A stretch of 64,000 nucleotides of DNA from ZC4RG17 sp036380875. GTDB lineage: Bacteria; Actinomycetota; Acidimicrobiia; Spongiisociales; ZC4RG35. Of this stretch, positions 27,309-36,066 are shown in pieces. Numbering within the stretch: the stretch's first letter is position 1; each line of letters begins with the position of its first letter. Where the stretch lies: the NCBI GenBank assembly GCA_036380875.1, contig DASVDX010000088.1:1-64000 (forward strand). The letters are read 5' to 3'. Position numbers and translations under genes: made by a program. The notes beneath the pieces are model-generated. The model ran no database searches. It was not told where the DNA came from and saw nothing but the letters and a program-made list of their open reading frames with translations.

Positions 27309-28943
27309 TCACAGCTGGAAGACGATGGGGATGATCACCGGCTTGCGGGCCACCTCCTGGCGGATGAGCCTGGCGGTGGCCTGGCGGACCAGGCGCTGGA
27401 TGCCGGAGATGGCGTCCTCGGCGCCGTCTATGCCCTCGGCCACCGCCTGACGGACGGCCTCCGCCGCCTTGCCCAGGACCAGCTCCGGGTCGTCCATCAG
27501 ACCGTGGCTGTCGAGCTCCGGCCCGAAAACGATGTTGGCGTCCCGGTCTATGCCCACGGTCACGACGACCACGCCCTCGTCGGCCAGATGGCTGCGGTCT
27601 CGCAGCACCGCGTTCTTGACGTCGCCGTAGCTGGCGCCGTCGAGGTACACGTAGCCGGCCGGCACCGCCTGGCGCTGCACTTTCGTGACCTGCCCGTCGA
27701 GGATCACCCGGTCGCCGTCTTCGAGGACATCGACTTCCGGCACGCCCATCGCCCGCGCCAACTCGGCGTGGGCCAGGAGATGGCGGTATTCCCCGTGGAT
27801 CGGCACGAAGGCCTGCGGCCGCACCACGTTCAGGAAGGTCAGGAGCTCGTCCCGGGCGGCGTGCCCGGACACGTGCACCGGGGCGTTGCCGCCGTGCACC
27901 ACCCGCGCTCCCATCCGCAGGAGCCGGCTGATCACTTTGGAGACGGCCGTTTCGTTGCCGGGGATCGGCTTGGCGGAGATGAGGATCGTGTCGCCTTCTG
28001 AGATCTCCACGAACTTGTGGCGGCCCCGCGAGATCAGCGACAGCGCCGCGAAAGGCTCTCCCTGGGATCCGGTGGTGATGAGCAGCTGCTTCTCGGGCGG
28101 GAGCTCGAGCAGGTCGCGGATGTCGACGAGCCGGTCCTGCGGGAGGTCGAGGAAGCCATGCTCGACGGCCACCGTCGTGTAGCGGTGCATCGACCGCCCG
28201 AAGAAGGCGATCTTGCGGCCGGCGGCGATGCCGGCGTCGACGATCTGCTGGACCCGGTGGACATGGGACGAGAAGCACGCCGCAATGACCCGCCCCGGAG
28301 CGGAGGCCACGGCGTCGGCGATCGGCTCCCGCAACGACGACTCGGAAGGCACGAACCCGGGGACCTCGGCGTTGGTGGAGTCGGCGAGGAGGAGACGGAC
28401 GCCTCGTCGGCCCAACTCGGCGAAGGACGGCAGATCTGTGGGCTGGCCGTCGATCGGCGTCGGGTCGAGCTTGAAGTCACCCGAGTGGAGGACGATACCC
28501 TCGGGAGTGTCGAAAGCTACGGCCGTGGCATCGGGGATCGAGTGGCTGACCCGGATCAGCTTGAAGCGGAAGTTGCCGTGCTTGCGCCACTCCCCGAGCG
28601 GCACCGGGTGGAGGGACGGTGTCAGCCCCAGCTCCTCGATGCGGCCGCGGGCGAACTCGAGAGCGAGGCGGGACCCGTACACGGGCACCTCGATGTCCCG
28701 CAGGAAATAGGCCAGCGCCCCCATGTGGTCCTCGTGGCCGTGGGTGAGGACGACGAAGTCGATGTCCTCGCGGCGCTCGAGCAGCCAGGACCAGTCGGGG
28801 AAGACGAGGTCGACACCGAGCATGTCCTCCTCGGGGAACATGAGGCCGCAGTCGATCAGACAGATGCGGCCGTCGACCTCGAGGGCCGCACAGTTGCGCC
28901 CGATCTCTCCCAACCCCCCGAGAAAGGTGACCGATACCGCCAT
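27309..28943 (-). CDS. rnj: Ribonuclease J
   Basis: Beta-CASP metallo-beta-lactamase ribonuclease with 5'-exo and endo activity. 544 residues with the zinc motif LTHGHEDHMGAL, GDFKLDPTPID, ADSTNAEVPG, and the beta-CASP region (TTGSQGEPFAAL; VHVSGHA). It overlaps the dapA stop by one base. The dapA-RNase J order matches mycobacteria (Rv2753c-Rv2752c). Confidence 0.96.
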   Translation of the reverse strand: MAVSVTFLGGLGEIGRNCAALEVDGRICLIDCGLMFPEEDMLGVDLVFPDWSWLLERREDIDFVVLTHGHEDHMGALAYFLRDIEVPVYGSRLALEFARGRIEELGLTPSLHPVPLGEWRKHGNFRFKLIRVSHSIPDATAVAFDTPEGIVLHSGDFKLDPTPIDGQPTDLPSFAELGRRGVRLLLADSTNAEVPGFVPSESSLREPIADAVASAPGRVIAACFSSHVHRVQQIVDAGIAAGRKIAFFGRSMHRYTTVAVEHGFLDLPQDRLVDIRDLLELPPEKQLLITTGSQGEPFAALSLISRGRHKFVEISEGDTILISAKPIPGNETAVSKVISRLLRMGARVVHGGNAPVHVSGHAARDELLTFLNVVRPQAFVPIHGEYRHLLAHAELARAMGVPEVDVLEDGDRVILDGQVTKVQRQAVPAGYVYLDGASYGDVKNAVLRDRSHLADEGVVVVTVGIDRDANIVFGPELDSHGLMDDPELVLGKAAEAVRQAVAEGIDGAEDAISGIQRLVRQATARLIRQEVARKPVIIPIVFQL

Positions 28944-29842
28944 CAGGCGCTGACAGACGACCGGAGATTCGCCATCGCCTTCTCGATGGCCGCCACCGTC
29001 TCCTGGGAGGCCGGCACGAGCGGGAGCCGGGGCTCACCCACGGGCTCCCACAGGGCCGACATCGCCGCCTTGACGGGCTGGGGATTCGTCTCGAGGAAAC
29101 AGGCCTCGCACAGGGGGAGCAGGGCGTGGTGGAGCTCCCGGGCCCGGGCGAGGTCTCCGGAAGAGGCGGCGTCGACCATCTCGGCCACCTGGTCACCCGC
29201 GAGGTGGCTGATGACCGAGATCACGCCGACGGCGCCCACCGCCATCATCGGCAGCGTGTACGAGTCCTGGCCCGAATAGACGGCCAATTCGGGGACCTGG
29301 GCGACCGTCTGGGAGGTGAAGTCGATGTCCATCACCGCGTCCTTCGTGGCGACGATGCGCGGGTGCCGGGCGATGCGCTGCAGGGTGCTTATCTCGATGA
29401 GCCGTCCCGTTCGGCCCGGGATGTTGTAGACGATGACCGGAACCTCGGAGGCATCGGCGATCGCCTCGAAGTGACGGGCGAGACCTTCCTGTCCGGGCTT
29501 GGAGTAGTAGGGCGTCACCGCCATCACCCCGTCGACGCCGACCTCCACCGCCTTCTCCGTCAGCTCTATCGACTCGGTGGTGTCGTAGGTGCCGGTTCCG
29601 GCGACCACCTTCGTGTCCCTGTTCTCCACCGCCTCCACGACCGTGCGGTACAGAGCCACCTTCTCCTCGGCAGTGAGCGTCGGCGACTCCCCCGTGGTGC
29701 CTGTCACCACCAGCCCGTCGGAGCCGTGGTCCGAAAGGTGCCGGGCCAGCCGCCAGGCTCTCTCATGGTCCACCTCCCCGGTTTCGGTGAAGGGGGTGAT
29801 CATGGCGGTGAGGACTCGGCCGAAAGGTGTTGGATCAGACAT
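28943..29842 (-). CDS. dapA: 4-hydroxy-tetrahydrodipicolinate synthase DapA
   Basis: Condenses pyruvate with aspartate semialdehyde in lysine and diaminopimelate synthesis. 299 residues. The substrate motif is VTGTTGESPTL, the active-site Tyr is in VTPYYSKPGQEG, and the Schiff-base Lys is in VATKDAVMD. A TAACGT element lies about 60 bases upstream, and the leader to the ATG includes GGGGCTGAG. It is divergent from a cyclophilin gene. Confidence 0.96.
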   Translation of the reverse strand: MSDPTPFGRVLTAMITPFTETGEVDHERAWRLARHLSDHGSDGLVVTGTTGESPTLTAEEKVALYRTVVEAVENRDTKVVAGTGTYDTTESIELTEKAVEVGVDGVMAVTPYYSKPGQEGLARHFEAIADASEVPVIVYNIPGRTGRLIEISTLQRIARHPRIVATKDAVMDIDFTSQTVAQVPELAVYSGQDSYTLPMMAVGAVGVISVISHLAGDQVAEMVDAASSGDLARARELHHALLPLCEACFLETNPQPVKAAMSALWEPVGEPRLPLVPASQETVAAIEKAMANLRSSVSA

Positions 29843-29901
29843 TGCTCAGCCCCGGGTTGCGGTTCTGCGGGCACCTCCAACGTTACTCACCCTGTCTCGA
29901 A

Positions 29902-29934
29902 TCGCCGACGCTCTGGTTCGAACAGCGTCGGCGA
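29902..29934. other. Perfect 11-base inverted repeat in the dapA/cyclophilin divergent region
   Basis: TCGCCGACGCT (29902-29912) pairs with AGCGTCGGCGA (29924-29934) around an 11-base loop CTGGTTCGAAC. It lies about 40 bases before the cyclophilin start and 60 before dapA. It has no T-run, so it looks like an operator or leader hairpin rather than a terminator. Confidence 0.6.
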
Positions 29935-29975
29935 CCCTGCCAATCTGGGCGACGGCCGCCCGAACAGGAGGATCC

Positions 29976-30482
29976 GTGGCCAAGCAGTACGACAGCCCGC
30001 CCGATCTCACCATCGACCTCGACACCAGCTACACCGCCCGCCTCGAAACGAGCCTGGGCGATGTGGTGATCGAGCTCGACCCCGTCCGCGCTCCGCTGAC
30101 GGTCAACAACTTCGTCTTTCTCGCCCGCGACGGCTTCTACGACGGGGTGATCTTCCATCGCGTGGTCCCAGGATTCGTGATCCAGGGTGGCGATCCGACA
30201 GGCACCGGCCGGGGCGGCCCGGGCTACCGGTTCCGCGATGAGTTGGAAGGCGAGGGGCGGTACTCGCGGGGAACCGTGGCGATGGCCAATGCCGGACCGA
30301 ACACGAATGGGAGCCAGTTCTTCATCTGCCTCGAGGACGTCGGGCTCCCCCACGCCTACACGATCTTCGGCCGGGTGACGGAAGGCATGGAGACCGTCGA
30401 CGCCATCGCCTCTTTGGAGTTGGACGGCGAGCGGCCCGTGCAGGACGCCGTGATCCGCTCCGTGCAGATAACCGAAGGCTGA
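29976..30482 (+). CDS. Cyclophilin-type peptidyl-prolyl cis-trans isomerase
   Basis: Catalyses proline isomerisation in protein folding. 168 residues, cytoplasmic (no signal peptide). The cyclophilin core is visible: DGVIFHRVVPGFVIQGGDPT, then GTVAMANAGPNTNGSQFFI. The GTG at 29976 has AGGAGG four bases upstream, which rules out the longer in-frame extension to 29589 that would run through dapA. Its stop lies one base from that of the convergent M16 protease. Confidence 0.95.
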   Translation: MAKQYDSPPDLTIDLDTSYTARLETSLGDVVIELDPVRAPLTVNNFVFLARDGFYDGVIFHRVVPGFVIQGGDPTGTGRGGPGYRFRDELEGEGRYSRGTVAMANAGPNTNGSQFFICLEDVGLPHAYTIFGRVTEGMETVDAIASLELDGERPVQDAVIRSVQITEG

Positions 30483-30483
30483 A

Positions 30484-31737
30484 TCAGGTGGCGACGAACC
30501 GATCCAGCTCACCTTCCGAGAACGGGCCCACGGCACCGATCACGAGCGGCCCGGTCATCACCTCCGCAGCCACTGCCTGGATGTCCTCGAGGGTGACGGC
30601 GTCGATCAACGCCAGACGCTCGTCGACCGAGTAGTGGGGAGCTCCGGTCAGCTCGTCGCGCCCGAGGCGGACCATGCGGCTGTTGGCATCCTCCAGTGAG
30701 AGGGCCAGTCCTCCGCGCATGGCGCCCTTGGCTCGCTCCAACTCTTCGGCGGTGATCCCGTCCTTCACGACCTTGTCGACCTCGGCCACGATGAGCTCCA
30801 GGGCCGTCTCCGCCTGCGCCGGGGTGGTGCCGACGTACACGCCCCAGGCGCCGGCGTCGGCATGGGACATCCGGAAGCTGTAGATGGCGTAGGCGAGCCC
30901 TCGCTGCTCCCGGATCTCGTCGAACAGCCGGGAGGACATGCCTCCCCCCAGGACATGGTGGAGGACCTGGAAGGCCCAGCGGCGCTCGTCGGCCCGATCG
31001 ATCCCTTGGCCGCCGATGACGATGTGGGCCTGCTCTGTGTCGCGTTGCACCAATCGCACGTGGGGGCGGGGAGCGATCGGCGCCGAGACGTGGTTCGTGG
31101 TCTCGCCTTCCCACTCACCGAAGATCGAATCGACCAGCTTGACGACCTCCTCGTGGTCGAGTGAGCCGGCCATTGCCACCACCGTGGAGGCGGGGGTGTA
31201 GCGACGGTGCCAGTACCCGGCGATGTCGCTCCGGGTCATGCCTCGGATCGATTCCCTTGTGCCGAGGACGGGGCGTTCGAGAGGGTGGCCCTCGAACACG
31301 GCTTGTGTGAATTGTTCGAAGGCCACGTCGGACGGGTCATCCTCGTTCATGTTGATCTCCTCGACCACCACCGACCGCTCGGCGTCGATGTCACGCTCCC
31401 GGAAGGCCGGGCGTTGGATCATCTCGGCGAGCACATTGAGGCCGGTGGGCAGGTCCTGGTCGAGGAGGCGCGCCCAGAAGCACGTGTAGTCCTTGGAGGT
31501 GAAGGCGTTCGACTCGGCTCCGATGGCATCGAACGTCTCGGCGATGTCCCGCGCCGACATCGTCTCGGAGCCCTTGAAGAGGAGGTGCTCGAGGAAATGG
31601 GAGGCGCCCGCTTCGTTGGGGAGTTCGTCGCGGGTGCCGGTGTCCACCCAGCAGCCAACGGCGACCGACCGCAGCGAGGGCATCTCCTCGGTGATCACCC
31701 GGAGGCCGTTGGGGAGGACGGTGAGGTCGTAGTGCAT
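30484..31737 (-). CDS. M16 family zinc metalloprotease
   Basis: 417 residues of the mitochondrial-processing-peptidase-like family. Inverted zinc motif HFLEH with the downstream acidic ligand about 75 residues on, and the conserved GxxxNAxT-like GAESNAFTSKDYT. One half of the usual two-domain pair; no second M16 gene is adjacent. TACAAT (31750-31745, minus strand) lies exactly seven bases before the ATG, indicating a leaderless mRNA. Confidence 0.92.
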   Translation of the reverse strand: MHYDLTVLPNGLRVITEEMPSLRSVAVGCWVDTGTRDELPNEAGASHFLEHLLFKGSETMSARDIAETFDAIGAESNAFTSKDYTCFWARLLDQDLPTGLNVLAEMIQRPAFRERDIDAERSVVVEEINMNEDDPSDVAFEQFTQAVFEGHPLERPVLGTRESIRGMTRSDIAGYWHRRYTPASTVVAMAGSLDHEEVVKLVDSIFGEWEGETTNHVSAPIAPRPHVRLVQRDTEQAHIVIGGQGIDRADERRWAFQVLHHVLGGGMSSRLFDEIREQRGLAYAIYSFRMSHADAGAWGVYVGTTPAQAETALELIVAEVDKVVKDGITAEELERAKGAMRGGLALSLEDANSRMVRLGRDELTGAPHYSVDERLALIDAVTLEDIQAVAAEVMTGPLVIGAVGPFSEGELDRFVAT

Positions 31738-31810
31738 ATCAGGGATTGTACGGGTGGGGCCGAGGTTCCCCTACTCCCGCAAGGGCGGCGGTGTGGGAAG
31801 ATGAGAGGCT

Positions 31811-33913
31811 GTGACTCGTGACCGCCGCCCGACGATGCTCGAAGACCTCCTCCGTCCCGAAGACCGGGCGGTGGAGGCCGTGGTCGCCCGCTATCAGCGG
31901 GTGGCACCCGCCATCACGCGCTTCGCCCGCTCGCTGTCCGGCAACCAGGAGCTGATGGTGAGGCTGGGTTCGGAGCCGGCGTCCTCACCCACCGAGATCG
32001 TATGCGACCCTCGCGTCTTCCAGGCCGCCTACAACCGCAACGCTCCGGTCACGCCGGACGAGGTCGCTCTGGCTTCTGCCCTCCACGAGGTCGTGCACCT
32101 CGTCTCGACCGACCTGGACGAGCGCCGGCCCATCCCGGCGGACTGGCCCCGCATCACCGATGCCCCTCTGCCCGAGGAGGAGCTCGACCTGCTCACCGCC
32201 CTGGAGCGGGCCGGTGGCCCGGTCACCGAGACGTTCTTCTTCGCCCTCGAGGATGCCCGCCAGGAGTGCCAGGGTCTGCGTGCCTACCCCGGGGCGCGCT
32301 CGGTCCTCGCCGACCTGTACCGGGCCGCCTTCCCGTCAGCCGTCAGCAGGTCGGGTCCGCTCAGCCAGTTCGCGCTCGGCTGCTTCCTGATCGTCGGCGA
32401 CTACCTCGACCGGTCGGTGCTCGAGAAGAGATTCGAGGCGAGGGCCGCCGTCGCCCTCGACGACGCCGCCGAGATCCTCGACGAGGCCGCCGACGCGTCC
32501 GACCCCTGGGAGGTGGGGAGCATCGCGCTCAAGCTGACCGCCATCGCCCGCGCCCACGGGCTCCTCACCCAGCCACCCCAGCAGGCGACCCCGGCCCAGC
32601 AGCGACAGGTGGAGCGGCACGACGCCGAGCAAGCCGCCGAAGGCGTGGATTCGGTGCGGCTCCTGACACCGGTCCTCCAGGACAGCGAGAACTACCAGCA
32701 GACACGGCGGGCGGCGCACGCCCGCTCTGGAGAGTCTGACCGCAAAGGGGCGGCCGAGACCGCCCAGGACGAGTCGACCGACCAGCTGCTGCGGGTGAGC
32801 CAAGCTCCTCGTGTCTACCTGCCCACGGGCCAGTCCGGCCCGCTGATCGTCACCTCGGTCCCGGATTCGTTCGCTGCCTTCGCCTCCCAGGGACGCCAGG
32901 CATTGGCCGAAGCCGCCGATCGCTGGGGCGTGGCCCAGCGCCACGTCTCGGGGGAGCTGTTTCCGCTGTTCGTCGCCAATCAGCGACGCGGCCTGCGGTC
33001 GGGCTACGACCAGGGTGACATCTCCCCCCACGCCGCCCTCTTCATCGGCGCGGGGCTGTACCAGCGGCTGTACGAGCGGCGGGCGGCCCGTACCCGCCGC
33101 ACCTACGCCGTCAGCCTCCTGGTCGACGCCTCCGCCTCGATGCTGATGGCACGTCCTGTGTCGGGCTCCGGCGACAGCGCCGTGACCAGGCCCTGGGGCA
33201 TGTCGGCGGCGCTCCTCGGAGCGTGGACGCTGGCCCGGCTCGCCGACGAGCTCCAGATAGACTTCGAGGTAGCCCTGTTCAACCGAGGCTTCGCCGCCCG
33301 GCCCGGCGACAGCGAGTGGTCTTACAGCCGCAGCCGGTCGGCGGCCATCGCCGGGCTGCGACGGACCCAGGGAGCAGCAGCCGATCGGCTCACCGCCACC
33401 GTCAACCACTACCTGGTGAAGCCGTTCGACCGCCGGTGGCGGGAAGCCGAAGAGGTTCTCGCCGGCTTGTTCTGGACAGCCGCCGAGCCTCGGGCGGCAG
33501 CGGCCGCGGCCCGTCGCAACCCCCGGGAGTCCGCCCCTGTTTCGATGTTCGAGAAAGCTTCCAATGTCGACGAATTCAACGTCATCCACGCCGCCGAGCG
33601 GATGGCACGGCTCGGCGCCGATGTGCGGGTTCTCGTCGTCCTGGCGGACGGGATGACCCGCGGTTCGGTGCAGGCGCTGCGGGCGGCCGTGTCGGCGGTC
33701 GAGGAATCGGGCACCACGGTGCTCGGCATCGGCATCGGCGACGACACCGTCGACAACGCCTACCGACGGGCCGAAGTGGTGGAGCGCCCCGACCAACTCG
33801 CCAACGCCATGGTGGAAGGCACCCGGTCGGCACTCCGCCGGAGCCTGGCCCTGCAAGGCCTGGACACCTGGTGGATCAGATCTTCCCGAGCGATCAGAAA
33901 GGAGGCGTCCTGA
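31811..33913 (+). CDS. CobT-like VWA protein with an N-terminal HExxH motif
   Basis: 700 residues. The N-terminal third is helical and carries HEVVH (residues 92-96), with an acidic ALEDARQE about 50 residues later, which suggests a metal site or a zincin-like fold. The C-terminal third is a von Willebrand A domain with an intact MIDAS start, DASAS (439-443). The segment NVDEFNVIHAAERM resembles the CobT signature. The middle is a low-complexity Gln/Glu/Ala linker. The stop overlaps the next gene (TGATG), so VWA and AAA proteins are made together. No CobN or NorCB-type partner is in the window. Function unknown; a chelatase or cofactor-insertion role is inference. Confidence 0.8.
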   Translation: MTRDRRPTMLEDLLRPEDRAVEAVVARYQRVAPAITRFARSLSGNQELMVRLGSEPASSPTEIVCDPRVFQAAYNRNAPVTPDEVALASALHEVVHLVSTDLDERRPIPADWPRITDAPLPEEELDLLTALERAGGPVTETFFFALEDARQECQGLRAYPGARSVLADLYRAAFPSAVSRSGPLSQFALGCFLIVGDYLDRSVLEKRFEARAAVALDDAAEILDEAADASDPWEVGSIALKLTAIARAHGLLTQPPQQATPAQQRQVERHDAEQAAEGVDSVRLLTPVLQDSENYQQTRRAAHARSGESDRKGAAETAQDESTDQLLRVSQAPRVYLPTGQSGPLIVTSVPDSFAAFASQGRQALAEAADRWGVAQRHVSGELFPLFVANQRRGLRSGYDQGDISPHAALFIGAGLYQRLYERRAARTRRTYAVSLLVDASASMLMARPVSGSGDSAVTRPWGMSAALLGAWTLARLADELQIDFEVALFNRGFAARPGDSEWSYSRSRSAAIAGLRRTQGAAADRLTATVNHYLVKPFDRRWREAEEVLAGLFWTAAEPRAAAAAARRNPRESAPVSMFEKASNVDEFNVIHAAERMARLGADVRVLVVLADGMTRGSVQALRAAVSAVEESGTTVLGIGIGDDTVDNAYRRAEVVERPDQLANAMVEGTRSALRRSLALQGLDTWWIRSSRAIRKEAS

Positions 33914-34902
33914 TGGGTGCCGAGACAGTCAAGTTCGAAGACCCGACCGGAGAGAACCCGCCGATCGAGCTGGAGCGCTTCCCCGTGCCAGACGACCCCC
34001 AGCGCGCCGCCAAGATCCCCGAACCGGACCCCCACTACGTCGACCTGGGGATGTTGTACCGGTTCGCCCAGGTGGAGCAGGTGCGCCGCTCGGGCTACCA
34101 GGGGCTGGTTCCGCTCCACGTGGCGGTGCGCGGCCACATGGGCACCGGCAAGGACCACGACATAGAGCAGTTCGCCGCCTTGTTGGGGCTCCCCTACTAC
34201 CGCATCCCGCTCACGGGCGAGGTGCGGGACGTCACCCTGATCGGGTCGACCCAGCTCCACGGCGACGGGATGGGTGGCACCGAGTCCCGGTGGGAGGACG
34301 GCGAGATCACCCGCGCCCTGCGTGGGCCGGCGCTGCTCAACCTCTCCGAGTTGAACGCCGCCGGGGCCGAGACGCTGTTCGCCCTCCACGGGCTGCTCGA
34401 CCGCTACGGTGCCCTCGACCTGCCGACAGGCGAAACGGTGCGCCTGCGCGAGGACGTCCGCATCTTCGGGACCATGAATCCGACGGACCTGCGCGACTAC
34501 GCCGGCACCCAGACCCTCAACAAGGCCTTCGCCGACCGATGGGTGATCTGGGAGAAGGGCTTTCCGACCGAAGACCAGATCCGCCAGATGCTCGAGGTCC
34601 GCTACCCGAGCCTCCACAAGGACTTCGTCGACGCCATCTCCCGTCTGGCGGTCGAGGTGAACGCCTCCTTCGATTCCCCCGACGCCGGCACCCGGGTGGA
34701 GACCCCGCTCTCGCTCCGCTCCATCCTCGACCGCCTCCCCACCGGCCTGCGGGTGTATGCCGCCGCCCCCGACCCGCTGCGGAAGGCCTGGGAGGAGTTC
34801 GTGCTCCCCCATGTCGACATCTACGACCGTGACCACTACGAGACGGTCTGGAACGCCGTCGTGCGCAACGGACCGGCTCGGCGGCCATTCTCCGACAGCT
34901 GA
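33913..34902 (+). CDS. CobS/MoxR-like AAA protein with altered Walker A and B motifs
   Basis: 329 residues. The order of motifs is that of CobS/MoxR AAA+ ATPases, but the P-loop reads GHMGTGKD (74-81), with Asp where Ser or Thr normally holds magnesium. Walker B reads ALLNLSE (140-146), with Ser in place of Asp. Sensor 1 is intact (FGTMNP, Asn189), and so is the region around RDYAGTQTLNKAFADRW. It may bind nucleotide without normal hydrolysis. It overlaps the upstream VWA gene, as MoxR-VWA and CobS-CobT pairs do. Confidence 0.8.
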   Translation: MGAETVKFEDPTGENPPIELERFPVPDDPQRAAKIPEPDPHYVDLGMLYRFAQVEQVRRSGYQGLVPLHVAVRGHMGTGKDHDIEQFAALLGLPYYRIPLTGEVRDVTLIGSTQLHGDGMGGTESRWEDGEITRALRGPALLNLSELNAAGAETLFALHGLLDRYGALDLPTGETVRLREDVRIFGTMNPTDLRDYAGTQTLNKAFADRWVIWEKGFPTEDQIRQMLEVRYPSLHKDFVDAISRLAVEVNASFDSPDAGTRVETPLSLRSILDRLPTGLRVYAAAPDPLRKAWEEFVLPHVDIYDRDHYETVWNAVVRNGPARRPFSDS

Positions 34903-34903
34903 G

Positions 34904-34909
34904 TAAGTT
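34904..34909 (+). promoter_or_regulatory. -10 element of the LOG gene, leaderless
   Basis: TAAGTT followed by seven bases and the ATG at 34917. It overlaps the end of the AAA gene and supports the ATG over the TTG at 34908. Confidence 0.5.
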
Positions 34910-34916
34910 GGGCCTC

Positions 34917-36002
34917 ATGCGTTCCTACGGGATGGGCGACCCCGAACTCGACCAGCGGATCATGGAGCTGGTCGCCGACGCCTGCCCCAATCCCAACGCC
35001 GATCTGGTGGCAGAGCTCGTCACCACCGCCCTGAAGCTCCACCGCGACAACCCGGCTCGGGGCGACCTGAAGCTCGTGAACACCGCGCTGAAAGAGATGC
35101 GGTATTCGATGCTCGTATTCTCCCGGCACAACGAGCCCAAGGTCACCGTCTTCGGCTCGGCCCGCACCCCCGAGGGCCATCCCGATTTCGTCTTGGCGGA
35201 GGAGTTCTCCCGGGAGATGGCAAAACGCGAATGGGGTGTGATCACCGGAGCCGGTCCCGGGATCATGCTCGCCGGAAGCCGGGGGGCGGGAATCGAGCGC
35301 TCCTACGGCGTGAACATCCGCCTGCCTTTCGAGGCCGACGCCAACGAGCACATCAGCCCCGACCGGACCGTCAACTTCAAGTACTTCTTCACCCGCAAGC
35401 TCGCCTTCGTCAAGGAGTCCCACGCCTTCGCCATCTTCCCCGGCGGGTTCGGGACGCTCGACGAGATGTTCGAGCTCCTCACCCTGGTCCAGACCGGCAA
35501 GTCAGACCTCCACCCGATCGTTCTCATGGAGTCGGAAGACTCCGGCTACTGGAGCCAGATCCTGCCGATCTTGTCCGAGGTTCTGATCAAAGGGGGATAC
35601 ATCTCCCCATCGGACTCGAAGCTCTTCAGCATCCACCACGACCCGGTCGCCGCCGCCGACGAGCTGTGCCGGTTCTACGCCAACTACCACTCGCAGCGTT
35701 ACGTCAACGGCCTCCTCGTGCTGCGGCTGCAAAAGGCACCTGATCCCCAGACCCTCGAGCGGCTCAACGAGGAGTTCTCCGACATCGTCGCCGGGGAGCC
35801 CATCACCGTGATCCAGCCGACCGAGGCGGAGATAGCCGACAACGACGCCCTGGACCTGGAGCGCATCAGCTTCCGCTTCGACCGGCGCAGCTTCGGCCGC
35901 CTTCGCCAGTTGGTCGATCAGCTGAACGACCTGGTCAGCCCGCCTGCGGTGGTGCATCCGCCCGCCCCCATGGGAGACGAGCAGGCCGAGCGTCCCTGGT
36001 GA
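34917..36002 (+). CDS. LOG-family (TIGR00730-like) nucleotide phosphoribohydrolase-like protein
   Basis: 361 residues. The LOG signature is present as FPGGFGTLDEMFE, with the upstream VTVFGSARTPEG and VITGAGPGIM. LOG proteins cleave ribose-5-phosphate from cytokinin or purine nucleotides; many are annotated as lysine decarboxylase by mistake. This one is longer than plant-type LOG, with an added N-terminal helical segment and a C-terminal extension (about residues 270-361), so its substrate is unclear. Confidence 0.82.
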   Translation: MRSYGMGDPELDQRIMELVADACPNPNADLVAELVTTALKLHRDNPARGDLKLVNTALKEMRYSMLVFSRHNEPKVTVFGSARTPEGHPDFVLAEEFSREMAKREWGVITGAGPGIMLAGSRGAGIERSYGVNIRLPFEADANEHISPDRTVNFKYFFTRKLAFVKESHAFAIFPGGFGTLDEMFELLTLVQTGKSDLHPIVLMESEDSGYWSQILPILSEVLIKGGYISPSDSKLFSIHHDPVAAADELCRFYANYHSQRYVNGLLVLRLQKAPDPQTLERLNEEFSDIVAGEPITVIQPTEAEIADNDALDLERISFRFDRRSFGRLRQLVDQLNDLVSPPAVVHPPAPMGDEQAERPW

Positions 36003-36054
36003 TCGGAAACCGCTTTCAGACCGCGCTCGGGGCACGTAATTCGTGGTTTGGCAC

Positions 36055-36060
36055 TAGACT
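36055..36060 (+). promoter_or_regulatory. -10 element of the TIGR03084-like gene, leaderless
   Basis: TAGACT followed by six bases and the GTG at 36067; no ribosome-binding site is visible. Confidence 0.45.
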
Positions 36061-36066
36061 GGTCGG

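Noticed and set aside
29913..29923. GGTTCGAAC loop that resembles a tRNA T-loop
   Set aside because: No acceptor, D or anticodon arms can be found around it; the stem is 11 pairs, not five.
33913..34902. Complete cobaltochelatase (CobNST)
   Set aside because: CobN is absent and both partner proteins depart from CobS/CobT in motifs and domains.
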